A stretch of 64,000 bases of DNA from UBA1447 sp964627535 (GCA_964627535.1 CAZVJW010000006.1:62001-126000); one strand, 5' to 3'; shown: positions 1 through 8,985, counted from the first letter of the stretch. The notes: generated by a model from the sequence alone, not told the origin. Numbers and translations: made by a program.

Positions 1-372
1 CAGATTGTTTTCACCGATAACACCCAGACCCGCGTTCGCCGCAGCCATCACTTCCGGCACCGGGGAATTGTCGGTGAATGATACAAAACGTTCTGAAGGG
101 TATTCTTTTTCTAAAAGTTTAACGGCGGAATCAAGGCGTTTCAGAACAGCATCATGATAATCCGGAACAGCCGCGTATCGCGAAATGTTCAAGTCTTCAT
201 ATTTTTCTTCGCCCAAATAATACGGAAAAAGAGCGACAAGTACGCTCGCCGCTCCCTCAGGTATTTTGTTGGCACCGCCGCAGGACAGAGAATGATTTTC
301 AAGCACGGAGGCATTACAGACACCCCATGCGGGCGATATGTTATCCATGATGTTTTTAATATTTCTTTCCAT
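1..372 (-). CDS. QueG-like epoxyqueuosine reductase, N-terminal part (cut by window edge)
   Basis: Reading the minus strand from an ATG at 370-372 gives 124 open codons running off the window start. The protein begins MERNIKNIMDNISPAW and contains AASVLVALFPYY, ISRYAAVPDYHDAVLKRL and DNSPVPEVMAAANAGLGVIG. This order (hydrophobic strand, RYA..-DYH block, then PvpEv.aA..AGLGviG.N.L) is characteristic of the DUF1730/QueG family, cobalamin- and [4Fe-4S]-dependent reductases that convert epoxyqueuosine to queuosine in tRNA. The iron-sulfur half lies outside the window, so enzyme activity cannot be confirmed. A weak GAGTGAGAAG ribosome binding site precedes the ATG. A QueT-type queuosine-precursor transporter is encoded at 13949. 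Family assignment is fairly secure; the specific function is inference. Confidence 0.72.
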   Translation of the reverse strand, partial: MERNIKNIMDNISPAWGVCNASVLENHSLSCGGANKIPEGAASVLVALFPYYLGEEKYEDLNISRYAAVPDYHDAVLKRLDSAVKLLEKEYPSERFVSFTDNSPVPEVMAAANAGLGVIGENNL

Positions 373-403
373 ACTTCTCACTCAGCCGAAAAATAATTTT
401 AAA

Positions 404-563
404 GTACTTCGTAACATCTATAGTTTTAATATAGCAGCGAGGATTTTTTCGGGCAAGACAAGGCGGAGGATTGAGGAATACTTTGTGTATTCCGATTGAC
501 AACAACGCAGTATTGCACAAAAAAGACCACTGATATGCAGAAGGATTAGGTGTTGCGAAGTAC
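404..563. repeat. Family C palindromic element (160 bp)
   Basis: This intergenic block starts GTACTTCGTAACA (404-416) and ends TGTTGCGAAGTAC (551-563), a 13-bp terminal inverted repeat with one mismatch. The interior (about 437-530) contains ACAAGGCGGAGGA, ACAACGCAG and CAAAAAAGACC in the same order as the 156-bp family B elements (22823, 52740, 61452), but the ends differ. No clear target duplication is seen. It lies between the starts/ends of two minus-strand genes and encodes nothing recognisable. Confidence 0.65.
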
Positions 564-565
564 AG

Positions 566-1519
566 CTACACCACGCTTGAAAGCGCTATCATAAATGGCA
601 TGGTTACAATTGATATCGCGCTGACAATCGCAACGGTTTTCGAGGCAAAAACCGAATCCCTGCCGTATTTCGCGGCGAAGATTACCGTGTTGTTGGCTGT
701 GGGCGCGCTCGCGGAAATAATCAAAGCCGAAAGCAGTGTGCCCGAAAGGCCGAAGAGTTTAAATATTCCAAGCATAACCAGCGGCAAAGCAATGAGTTTA
801 AAAAAAGCCACGCCTAAAATCTTGCCGTCGCTGAATATTTTTTTAATTTCGATTTTTGAAAGATAGGCGCCGAAAATCAGCATTGCCAGCGGCGTGTTCA
901 TGCTTGCGATATATTCCACCGGTTTAAAAACAATATCCGGCAGCGAAACCTTCAGCAGAAAAAGCGGCAGCCCGACCGCAACGGAAAGCACACCGGGATT
1001 GATGATCAGTTTTTTATAATCAAACTTCCTTTTTTCTTTATCCTTTGAACCGGACATGATGAATATGCCATGGGTAAACACAAACATCTGGAAGGCCATG
1101 ATTACAGCGGAGCAGTAAAAAACGCCTTCCGCGCCCAAAACCGCGTTTGCCAGCGGCAACGCCATATAACCGCAATTGCCGTAGACACAGGCAAACTTCA
1201 GAACGCAGCCTTTATCTCTGTCCCCTTTGTTAAAAAACGGGATATTAATGACAGCAGCCACGAAATGAAGCAAAAGCCCGCAGCCGATAGCAATAAAAAG
1301 CCCTCTCGCGGTTTCCCTGTCATACTTGATTTCGAGGAAAGACTTGACGATGACCGCAGGGGTGATAATAAAAAACAGCAGGTTTGTGCAAAGCCTTGCT
1401 GTTTTTTCGGTGAAGAGATTGGTTTTATCGGCAATAATGCCTACCGCTACTATTATATAAAGGATTGCCACCTGTTCGGCGGCAACAAGCATGTTGTTGA
1501 AAAACATTTGGAAATCCAA
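566..1519 (-). CDS. AEC-family permease (auxin efflux carrier-like)
   Basis: A 317-residue integral membrane protein with about ten hydrophobic segments and the AEC-family layout: N-terminal helices with GIIADK, the TPAVIVKSF segment, a central charged loop (SGSKDKEKRKFDYKK), and a C-terminal half with SASAPTANNTVIFAAKYG, the conserved region of this family. AEC permeases export or exchange small organic acids and related anions; the substrate cannot be read from sequence. The start is a TTG at 1517-1519 with AGGTG nine bases upstream; an internal ATG at 1507 is an alternative. It follows the upstream membrane-protein gene by only four bases, so the two are probably co-transcribed. Confidence 0.85.
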   Translation of the reverse strand: MDFQMFFNNMLVAAEQVAILYIIVAVGIIADKTNLFTEKTARLCTNLLFFIITPAVIVKSFLEIKYDRETARGLFIAIGCGLLLHFVAAVINIPFFNKGDRDKGCVLKFACVYGNCGYMALPLANAVLGAEGVFYCSAVIMAFQMFVFTHGIFIMSGSKDKEKRKFDYKKLIINPGVLSVAVGLPLFLLKVSLPDIVFKPVEYIASMNTPLAMLIFGAYLSKIEIKKIFSDGKILGVAFFKLIALPLVMLGIFKLFGLSGTLLSALIISASAPTANNTVIFAAKYGRDSVFASKTVAIVSAISIVTMPFMIALSSVV

Positions 1520-1523
1520 TAAA

Positions 1524-2426
1524 CTACACCTGTTTCTTTCTCCCTGAAATATGTGTTTTACTTATCAGAAAAGCTACAATAAACAGCGCTATCGCAAAAT
1601 CGCAGTATTCCGGCGGAGACTGGTCGGCTAAGAAGCTGCCCTTTCCCATAATAAGCATAGCCGCACGCGGAATAAAGCAAAGAAGACAAAACATGGCGGC
1701 AGGCAACCCGAACCCTGCAATTTTCCAATCAACACCATTTTGGTTAACCCTTGCTATCAATTGAGCAAAAGCCATAAAGAAAACCATCAGTAAAACCAGC
1801 ATCAGCAATTCAAAAAACAAATCGGATACTTTCATAAAACTGATTGTCCGCATAAACCGGTGGAGAATCCGGCAGATACTCCAAGCGAGCGGAGTAACGG
1901 CCAGAAGCTTATATTCCGAACCGTTCGACTTTCCGTTAAAAAAACCCAAACCCAAAACGGTAAAAAACAATGCGGCAAGAACAGCAAAAACGGCTTCAAG
2001 CAGCATCGGAAGCATACCGGATTTCATCAGCCCGCTTGTTGCGCTGTTTATAATCACCTCATAATCGGAGTTTTGCTGCGGGCCGAAATAAAGTGCTGAA
2101 AAATCTCTCGATTGGATAACAGCATCTATAATCAAGGTTACTGCGGCAAATAATGACATAACGCCCAAAGCAGGTCTTTTCCTTCTGGAATCACTGTAGA
2201 ATATTGTCTTTTTCTGTATAAGCGCAAACAGGAACATAGCTCCGCAGAATATTCCTAAAAGCAGATAAAGAAGCGGTACGCTGAAATTCGATTTTTCGTA
2301 AAAACCGGTTCCGGACTCAATTACCGTAAGATACTGGTAAGCTCTAAGCGGCAAAACAAGAATTATGCCGAGCGAAAAGATGCCAAGCAATAATTTTGCA
2401 TTGACTTCAAGCTTTCTCTTCTCCAT
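1524..2426 (-). CDS. Multi-pass membrane protein of unknown function
   Basis: A 300-residue protein not recognised as any named family. It has about seven to eight hydrophobic segments separated by short charged loops (for example QKKTIFYSDSRRKRP after the second segment) and ends in a basic tail (KTHISGRKKQV). The start ATG at 2426 has GGTGATAA upstream. Only four bases separate it from the AEC permease gene downstream, and the citrate synthase gene lies 32 bases upstream on the same strand, so all three may form one transcript. No catalytic motif is visible. Confidence 0.7.
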   Translation of the reverse strand: MEKRKLEVNAKLLLGIFSLGIILVLPLRAYQYLTVIESGTGFYEKSNFSVPLLYLLLGIFCGAMFLFALIQKKTIFYSDSRRKRPALGVMSLFAAVTLIIDAVIQSRDFSALYFGPQQNSDYEVIINSATSGLMKSGMLPMLLEAVFAVLAALFFTVLGLGFFNGKSNGSEYKLLAVTPLAWSICRILHRFMRTISFMKVSDLFFELLMLVLLMVFFMAFAQLIARVNQNGVDWKIAGFGLPAAMFCLLCFIPRAAMLIMGKGSFLADQSPPEYCDFAIALFIVAFLISKTHISGRKKQV

Positions 2427-2458
2427 TTATTATCACCATTTCATATGTTTAGTTTAAA

Positions 2459-3877
2459 TTAAATTCTTTCTTCTGTAGGCACATAATCTCCCGTATTATT
2501 GGAGAAGCTCTCGGCCCGTTCCACAATCGGGACATATTTGTGCGGCAAGGTTACACTCTTGTATGCAGGGCGCATAATACGGCCTCCGGTTAAAAGCTCT
2601 TCTATTCTGTGTGCGGACCAACCGGCAACCCTCGCTATTGTAAATAACGGTGTATATAAATCATCCGGAATTTTCAGCATTTTATATACAAGACCCGAAT
2701 AAAGGTCAACATTCGCACAAATCCTCTTTTTATCTCCCTTTGCCTGGTAGAATATCTCCGGGGCGAGCCTTTCCACAAGTTCAATCAAGCGGAATTCATC
2801 CTCAAAGCCCTGTCCCTGCGCGAATTTCGAAGCATTTTCTTTTAATATGACAGCTCTCGGGTCCGAAAGTGTGTACACAGCGTGGCCCATACCATATACC
2901 TTGCCGGAACGGTCTCCGGCCTGTCTGTTCAACAGTTTGACAAGATAGTCCGCAACCTGGCCTTCATCGGTCGGGTTCGATATTTCTTCCTGCATGAACT
3001 TAATCATTTGAGCAACTTTTATATTCGCGCCGCCGTGGAGAGGGCCTTTAAGAGATCCGATTCCGGCGGCTATCGCGGAATAGGTGTCCGTGCCGCTTGA
3101 GGTGAGCACACGGGTCGCAAAAGTCGAATTGTTTCCGCCGCCATGCTCTGAATGAAGAATCAGGCAGAGATCTAAAAGACGTGATTCCTCGAGAGTAAAC
3201 TGACGATCCGAACGAATCGAGTTAAGTACAGTTTCCGCCGTGCAATGCGTCGCTTTAATAGGATGAATATACATACTCTTGTGGTAATATGTACGGCGCT
3301 TCACCTGGTAAGCATATGTCATAATAGTAGGCAATTGTGCCAAAAGCTGAATAGACTGGCGCAGGACATTTTCAATTGAAGTATCATCCGGATTCTTATC
3401 ATAGGAATAAAGTGCCATCACCGAACGTGCAAGTTTGTTCATAATATCGGGAGAAGGCGCCTTCATGATCATATCTTCAATAAAGTCTTCCGGCAGTTCT
3501 CTGCATTGGGCAAGCAAAGAACAAAAAGAGTCCAGCTGCTTCTGAGAAGGCAAGCTTCCGAAAAGCAGAAGCCACGCCACTTCCTCAAAACCGAAACGGT
3601 CTTCATTATGGCATCCTTCAACAATTTCATTCATGTTGATACCGCGGTAAATGAGTTTGCCTTCTTTCGGAACACGCTCTCCGTCGTTGATATAATATCC
3701 TTCAACACTGCATATTTTTGTAAGCCCCGCCATTACTCCGGTGCCGTCTGCATTACGCAAACCCCTTTTAACATTGAAACGTTCAAAATCGGAAGGGTTG
3801 ATCTTATTTGCTTTTCCCAGTTCATCACACAGGCCTTTAAGATCTTCGTTCGAGATCGGAGAAATATATGTTGACAT
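2459..3877 (-). CDS. gltA: Citrate synthase (citrate/2-methylcitrate synthase family)
   Basis: A 472-residue protein of the citrate synthase fold, condensing acetyl-CoA (or propionyl-CoA) with oxaloacetate. Visible landmarks are LIYRGINMNEIVEG, the catalytic-region HSEHGGGNNSTF, GPLHGGANIK and GMGHAVYTLSDPRA, covering the conserved His residues that bind oxaloacetate. It has the roughly 50-residue N-terminal extension typical of clostridial homologues, which are longer than the standard type II enzyme. The ATG follows GGCGGTGAAGAA. With PFOR and the malate enzymes nearby it probably feeds glutamate synthesis through a partial TCA branch. Citrate versus methylcitrate specificity is not resolvable here. 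A family A repeat sits 66 bases upstream of the start. Confidence 0.92.
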   Translation of the reverse strand: MSTYISPISNEDLKGLCDELGKANKINPSDFERFNVKRGLRNADGTGVMAGLTKICSVEGYYINDGERVPKEGKLIYRGINMNEIVEGCHNEDRFGFEEVAWLLLFGSLPSQKQLDSFCSLLAQCRELPEDFIEDMIMKAPSPDIMNKLARSVMALYSYDKNPDDTSIENVLRQSIQLLAQLPTIMTYAYQVKRRTYYHKSMYIHPIKATHCTAETVLNSIRSDRQFTLEESRLLDLCLILHSEHGGGNNSTFATRVLTSSGTDTYSAIAAGIGSLKGPLHGGANIKVAQMIKFMQEEISNPTDEGQVADYLVKLLNRQAGDRSGKVYGMGHAVYTLSDPRAVILKENASKFAQGQGFEDEFRLIELVERLAPEIFYQAKGDKKRICANVDLYSGLVYKMLKIPDDLYTPLFTIARVAGWSAHRIEELLTGGRIMRPAYKSVTLPHKYVPIVERAESFSNNTGDYVPTEERI

Positions 3878-3942
3878 TTCTTCACCGCCTAAAAAAGATT
3901 ATTTATTATATTACACCTAACAGATCAATTAAGTCAAGCTAA

Positions 3943-4046
3943 TACTAATTACTGCTCATAAAAACCTAATTAAAAAATCCGCACAAAACAACATAAGTCA
4001 AAGCTTTTGCTTGATATTTTAGAGGTTTTTTAATCGTGAATTGGTA
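3943..4046 (+). repeat. Family A element, copy A1
   Basis: A 104-bp imperfect palindrome beginning TACTAATTACTGCTCATAAA and ending TAATCGTGAATTGGTA, with the internal hairpin TCAAAGCTTTTGCTTGA. It is flanked by direct repeats TAA (3940-3942) and TAA (4047-4049), the 3-bp TNA pattern seen for this family. It lies in the promoter region of the citrate synthase gene and downstream of the DUF1015 gene. It has no open reading frame. Confidence 0.85.
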
Positions 4047-4064
4047 TAAGCGAAATAAAAATAC

Positions 4065-4096
4065 CCGGAATCGAAAATAAATTTATACGATTCCGG
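4065..4096 (-). terminator. Terminator of the DUF1015 gene
   Basis: CCGGAATCG (4065-4073) and CGATTCCGG (4088-4096) form a perfect 9-bp stem. On the minus strand the stem is followed by GTATTTTTATTT, a T-rich tract. The position, about 110 bases past the DUF1015 stop, fits a factor-independent terminator. Confidence 0.55.
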
Positions 4097-4207
4097 ATAT
4101 CGGATATCAATATGCTGCATTTGATAAAAGAAATCCGATTCTGTTATTGGCGGCCGATTAACCGGTTTTACGATTTATTGGCACTATTTATAACAGACAT
4201 TATGCTG

Positions 4208-5464
4208 CTATGTTTGGCTTTCCAAACGATGAATAAACAGCCCGCTCATCAGTTTCGGTTCAAACCAAGTGGATTTCGGCGGCATTATTTTTCCGGAATC
4301 GGCTATTGCCATTAAATCCTCAATTGTGGTTGGAAACATTGAAAATGCCAAAACCATATCCGTTTTTACTCTTCGTTCCAATTCATTAAGACCCCTTATT
4401 CCGCCTACAAAATCAATCCGCTTATCTGTTCTCGGGTCGTTAATATCCAAAATCGGCGAAATAAGGTTGTTTTGCAGAATTGAAACATCCAGACGCGCTA
4501 CCGGGTCCCCTTCATCGAATGTCCCGGCTTTAACCATAAGTTTATACCATTTGCCTTCAAGGTACATGCCGAAAGTATGTTTTTCGACAGGTTTGTATGG
4601 TTTGCCCGTTTCGGCTTTCTCCACCATAAATTTTTCGCCGATTTTATTTAACAGCTCATTAGGAGTCAGCCCGTTTAAATCCTTTATTAATCTGTTATAA
4701 TCCATTATTTCTAGCTCGTTTTGCGGGAACGCGACAGCAAGGAAAAAGTTGAATTCCTCATCCCCCGAATATCCGGGATTTTCCGCTCTGCGCTTGAGCC
4801 CTACCTTTACAGCAGAAGCAGCCCTGTGATGACCGTCCGCAATGTAAAGATAATCGGTACCGGCAAATTTTTCGGTAATGACCGCAATTAAATCCGGGTC
4901 ATTAATCACCCAGACAGTATTTGAAACACCTTCATCCGAAATAAAATCAACCACCGGTTTGTTACTTATTTTAAATTCATCCACCAATGCCGTGATAAAA
5001 TCATTTCCCCTGTAAGTTAAAAATATAGGGCCGGTATTCGCATCACAGCAGTCCACATGGTTTGTCCTGTCAGCCTCTTTATCCGCCCTTGTCAGTTCAT
5101 GTTTCCTGATAATATCATTCAAATAGTCATCAATGGAAACACAGCCGACAAGCCCGGTTTGGCTGCGGCCGTTCATTATCTGACGATAAATATAAAGACA
5201 GGATGATTTATCCTCGGTGCATATACCATCTGATACCAGTTTATCAAGATTTTTCTTTGCTTTTGAATAAACCTCCGCGGAATACAAATCGGTACCTTGC
5301 GGGAGGTCAATCTCGGCTTTGTCAACGTGCAAAAAAGAGTTTGGCTTGCCTATTACCGCTTCACGCGCCTCCTCGCTGTTCATAACATCATAGGGTAAAG
5401 CGGCGACCTCTGCGGCATATTCCGGCAGAGGCCTAACGGCATGAAAAGACCTGAAAATCGCCAT
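4208..5464 (-). CDS. DUF1015 family protein
   Basis: A 418-residue cytoplasmic protein of the DUF1015 family, recognised from the opening FRSFHAVRPLPEYAAEVAALPYDV, the RQ.M.GRSQTGLVGCVS region, and the central YIADGHHRAASA motif with neighbouring HVDCCDANTGPIFLTY. The function of the family is not established; the conserved DGHHR looks like a nucleotide- or metal-binding site. The start at 5464 is chosen because AAGGAAGT lies eight bases upstream, whereas the in-frame start 17 codons earlier has no ribosome binding site. It is monocistronic as far as visible, with its own terminator at 4065. Confidence 0.85.
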   Translation of the reverse strand: MAIFRSFHAVRPLPEYAAEVAALPYDVMNSEEAREAVIGKPNSFLHVDKAEIDLPQGTDLYSAEVYSKAKKNLDKLVSDGICTEDKSSCLYIYRQIMNGRSQTGLVGCVSIDDYLNDIIRKHELTRADKEADRTNHVDCCDANTGPIFLTYRGNDFITALVDEFKISNKPVVDFISDEGVSNTVWVINDPDLIAVITEKFAGTDYLYIADGHHRAASAVKVGLKRRAENPGYSGDEEFNFFLAVAFPQNELEIMDYNRLIKDLNGLTPNELLNKIGEKFMVEKAETGKPYKPVEKHTFGMYLEGKWYKLMVKAGTFDEGDPVARLDVSILQNNLISPILDINDPRTDKRIDFVGGIRGLNELERRVKTDMVLAFSMFPTTIEDLMAIADSGKIMPPKSTWFEPKLMSGLFIHRLESQT

Positions 5465-5671
5465 CAGAACACTTCCTTTGATTTTTTTAACATTCGGACA
5501 AATAATACTAACCACCGATTAGTATAACACCAAAAGAAGTTTAACTTAAAATCGTCATTCTTTCAATAGGAATATTCAAAATAAAACCGGTTTATTCTCC
5601 TTTGCAAGTAAAGCAGAACAGCTTTTACTTTCACCGCTTTTTTACAACTTTGGTATAAGGTTTGCTCTTTA

Positions 5672-5772
5672 TACTAATTACTCATAAAAACCTAACTAAA
5701 AAATCCGCACAAAACCTAATAAATCAAAGCTTTTGCTTGATTTTTTAGAGGTTTTTTAATCGTTAATTAGTA
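5672..5772 (+). repeat. Family A element, copy A2
   Basis: A 101-bp element, close to the family consensus, from TACTAATTACTCAT to GTTAATTAGTA, with the internal hairpin AATCAAAGCTTTTGCTTGATT. It is flanked by TTA (5669-5671) and TTA (5773-5775). The right-hand TTA is the complement of the TAA stop codon of the leucine-rich-repeat gene, so the element begins at the base after that stop. Confidence 0.92.
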
Positions 5773-8625
5773 TTAATCCTCTTCGACAATCCCTGTTCTT
5801 TGGTCAATATATAATATATTGTTTACCACATCAGTCACGACACAGGCATCATTTTCGTCAACAACACCGTCGCGGTAAAGATCACCCGCCTTGATAAACG
5901 CTGCATCCGCGTTTTGGTCCAATGCCGGATATTTATAATTTGAAAAATCAATGATCCAACCCTCATCATTTGTGTCAACAACCCCATCGCTGTTGACATC
6001 TCCAAATATGATTATTGTATAAGTTTCCACAATCTCTCCGTTAAATAACAAATTCACCTTTGATCCTGTTCCGAAAACCGAACCCCCGGAAGGAACAGAT
6101 TCAAGCGCAAAGCCTTCACCTGCCTGAATAACCCCGTCAAGTGAAGTATATGCTTGCCAAAGACCGTATATATATTTATTCTGCTTGTCAAAGACAACGA
6201 ATTTCCCGGCAACTGTAAAAATATTCGGAATAGGATCATGGCTATGGGTAATATATTTTGACAATGCATATGTTTCGGCATATGATCCTTCCATGCAATA
6301 TACAGTAATATACCATGAAGCATAAAAAGCGTTTGTATCAATACTTGCCACAGAGTTCGGTATGCCTACATTCACAAGACTTGAACAGTATGCAAATGCT
6401 TGTATTCCTATGCTTGTTACTTTACCCGGGATTATCATACTTGTTAATCCGGAGCATCCTTTAAACACATATCCTTCGATTACAGTTACGCTGCTTGGTA
6501 TAGTTAAACGCTTTAAGCTGGTACAATTCCAAAAAGCTGCCTCCTTGAGGGTTGTCAGGCTGCCCGGGATATTAACTTCCGTGAGCGCAGAGCAGCCGCC
6601 AAATGCGGATATGCCGATACTTGCGACACTGTCGGCAATGCTGACGCTGTACAGGTTCAAACAGTCTTTAAACGCGTAATTCCCAATTGCTTTTGCGCCG
6701 TTTAAAACAGTAACGTTTTTTAATCCCGAACAACCCGAAAAAGCATAATCCCCCATGCTAATCAAACTTCCGGGAAGTGTTATGTTTTCTAAACTTGTAC
6801 ATAGTGCAAAAGCACTTTTTGCTATGCTTGATATACTCGAGGAAATCGAAACATCTGAAAGGTTGCTACACCCATAAAACGCCCAGTTCCCGATGGATTG
6901 GACTCCCGCAGAAACGGTAACATCCGTAAGACCCGTGCAGCCGTAAAATGTTTGATCCCCAATGATTGAAACCCCTCCCGGAATAACCGCATTCGAAAGA
7001 CTTGTGCATTTATAAAATGCATAACTTCCTATACTTACCACATATAACGGAATTGCAGCACTTGAAAGATTTGAGCAGTTTTCAAATGCTGAGTTGCCTA
7101 TACTTGTTACACTGGCCGGGATATTAATGCTTTCCAGACCGGAGCAGCCGGAAAACGAACTGTTTCCTATACTCAACAAGTTACCGAGAACATTGACGCC
7201 GGTAATCTCTGTTAAATTATAAAACGCTTTATCTGAAATACTTGTGACGGTTGCAGGTATTGTTACGATTCCCGCTTTTTTTGTGGGGCAAAAAATCAGC
7301 TGTGTTTTCAATATGTTCAATAGCATACCGTCTTCGCTTGAGTAAACTGTATTTGAGCTGTCAACCAAAATCTCCATCATACTTGAGCAATTATTAAACG
7401 CCAATGTACCGATGCTCATAACACCGGCGGGTATAGTTATACTTTTCAGAGACGAACAATTTTCAAATGCAGAGTTTCCGATGCTCGTTATACATGCAGG
7501 AATAGTGATTCCATCCAAAGCCGCACAGCCCTTAAACGTATAGTTCGCAATATTTGTCACTCCGGCAGGAAATATAAAACTTTCAAGCGAGGAGCAATCC
7601 ATAAATGCTCCTGCCGAGATACTTGTAACTCCGGCGGGAACAGTTATGTTTTCAAGGGATGAACAGCTGTCAAATGCATAGGTACCTATGCTGATTAAAC
7701 CTGCCGGTAAGGTCACATTTTTTAATGATGTGCAATCAAGAAATGTATTTGTGTTTGTATCTGTTATATCAGCCAGTATTTCAGCATCGGTAAGGTTTGA
7801 GCATTTATCGAATACAGAGTAACCAAAACTTTTTACACTGCTCGGTATACTGATTGTTGCCAGCTTGCTGCAGCCTCTGAATGCTTCGTTTCCGATACTT
7901 AAAATGCCCATAGGAATATTCACGGCAGCCAATTGGGTGCAACCCTCAAAAGCATCTGCCCCGATGCTTTTAACGGTAGCCGGAATATTAATACCGGTCA
8001 ACGCGGTGCAGCTTAAGAACAGACTGGCTCCTATTAACGTAATCCCTTCACCGAGAGTAATCTCTGCAAGTTTTGTGCAACGGGCGAATACACCGTCACC
8101 AATATTTAATACACTGCCCGGGATAACGGTGGCAGTCGTAATACCCGAACAGTCTTGAAACGCGTCATTGAAAATTTGTGTAACGCTTGGAGGAATTGTT
8201 ATTTCCGTAAGCTTTGAACAATATCTAAATGCAGAACCGCCAATAGTTGTGAGGTTTGGCGGCAAAACAATACCGGTTAATGTGTTGCAGTTATAGAACG
8301 TGCCATAGCCGATAGTTACAAGGTTGTTTTGCATGTTGGCACTTGCCAGGGAAGTGCAATACCAAAAAGCCTGGTCTCCGATACCGGTTAAACTGTTTGG
8401 AAATGTAACACCGGTTAAACTTGTGTTCCCGTAAAAAACTTTTTTTGCGATGCTTGTCACACCTTCCGGAATAGCAATTTCACCGCCGGGTCCGGTATAT
8501 GCAGTAAGCACACCGTCAACAACCGTAAATACATGCTCGCTTGCACGAACAGATACCGGTAAAGCAGCTGCGCCTGTTATTAATGCCAATGAAAGGATAA
8601 TGCTGATTATTTTTTTCAGTCTCAT
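5773..8625 (-). CDS. Secreted BspA-type leucine-rich-repeat protein with C-terminal dockerin
   Basis: A 950-residue exported protein. Residues 1-28 form a signal peptide (MRLKKIISIILSLALITGAA). From about residue 35 to 790 there are some 30 BspA-type (LRR_5) repeats of 23 residues with pattern LT.ItIP.sV.sIg..AF..Css, interrupted once near SSNTVYSSEDGMLL. Residues about 797-873 form a beta module ending VFGTGSKVNLLFNGE. Residues 874-950 hold two dockerin Ca-binding repeats (GDVNSDGVVDTND and GDLYRDGVVDEND). BspA repeats mediate adhesion to proteins or cells; dockerins bind cohesins, so this is likely a non-catalytic part of a surface complex (inference). The start at 8625 has AAGAGGCG upstream; the in-frame upstream region codes no signal peptide. 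The stop codon abuts repeat A2. Confidence 0.9.
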   Translation of the reverse strand: MRLKKIISIILSLALITGAAALPVSVRASEHVFTVVDGVLTAYTGPGGEIAIPEGVTSIAKKVFYGNTSLTGVTFPNSLTGIGDQAFWYCTSLASANMQNNLVTIGYGTFYNCNTLTGIVLPPNLTTIGGSAFRYCSKLTEITIPPSVTQIFNDAFQDCSGITTATVIPGSVLNIGDGVFARCTKLAEITLGEGITLIGASLFLSCTALTGINIPATVKSIGADAFEGCTQLAAVNIPMGILSIGNEAFRGCSKLATISIPSSVKSFGYSVFDKCSNLTDAEILADITDTNTNTFLDCTSLKNVTLPAGLISIGTYAFDSCSSLENITVPAGVTSISAGAFMDCSSLESFIFPAGVTNIANYTFKGCAALDGITIPACITSIGNSAFENCSSLKSITIPAGVMSIGTLAFNNCSSMMEILVDSSNTVYSSEDGMLLNILKTQLIFCPTKKAGIVTIPATVTSISDKAFYNLTEITGVNVLGNLLSIGNSSFSGCSGLESINIPASVTSIGNSAFENCSNLSSAAIPLYVVSIGSYAFYKCTSLSNAVIPGGVSIIGDQTFYGCTGLTDVTVSAGVQSIGNWAFYGCSNLSDVSISSSISSIAKSAFALCTSLENITLPGSLISMGDYAFSGCSGLKNVTVLNGAKAIGNYAFKDCLNLYSVSIADSVASIGISAFGGCSALTEVNIPGSLTTLKEAAFWNCTSLKRLTIPSSVTVIEGYVFKGCSGLTSMIIPGKVTSIGIQAFAYCSSLVNVGIPNSVASIDTNAFYASWYITVYCMEGSYAETYALSKYITHSHDPIPNIFTVAGKFVVFDKQNKYIYGLWQAYTSLDGVIQAGEGFALESVPSGGSVFGTGSKVNLLFNGEIVETYTIIIFGDVNSDGVVDTNDEGWIIDFSNYKYPALDQNADAAFIKAGDLYRDGVVDENDACVVTDVVNNILYIDQRTGIVEED

Positions 8626-8827
8626 ACATTTCGCCTCTTTCATAAATAATGTCAAAACCGGCACCTCAACACCGAAAATAGTATTAGAATCATCGAATAT
8701 GAATCAATAAACTATAAACCAGCATTAATGTACCGTTCTGAATTTTTTGGTCTCTTCACTTAAGCAAACATTTCAACAAAACAACTGTTAACTCAACACT
8801 TTAATACGCATTTGATCAGTTTTTGAT

Positions 8828-8857
8828 ATTATAATATTAATCCAACTTATCTGTCAA
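8828..8857 (-). promoter_or_regulatory. Promoter with overlapping palindrome, leucine-rich-repeat gene
   Basis: On the minus strand TTGACA (8852-8857) and TATAAT (8828-8833) are separated by 18 bases, pointing at the gene starting at 8625 with a leader of about 200 nt. An 8-bp inverted repeat, TTATCTGT (8847-8854) and ACAGATAA (8868-8875), overlaps the -35 and could be an operator. The rest of 8626-8985 shows nothing else apart from the terminator at 8936. Confidence 0.65.
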
Positions 8858-8935
8858 TATTAGATTAACAGATAATAAAATCCACAATCATTCAAAAAAA
8901 CACCGATATAGTTTATGAGCTATTAAATCAAAAAA

Positions 8936-8959
8936 GACGGGCAAACTGCCCGCCTTTTT
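8936..8959 (-). terminator. Terminator after small HTH gene
   Basis: GACGGGCA (8936-8943) and TGCCCGCC (8947-8954) form a stem around AAC, with T/A tracts on both sides, so it could work in both directions. It lies just downstream of the stop of the HTH gene at 8986. Confidence 0.75.
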
Positions 8960-8985
8960 AATAAATAATTTTTGCCGGTTGGGTA

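Noticed and set aside
5773..8625. CRISPR or tandem-repeat array in the regular repeats at 6-8.5 kb
   Set aside because: The periodicity is 69 bases and follows 23-residue leucine-rich repeats in an open frame; units diverge as protein repeats do.
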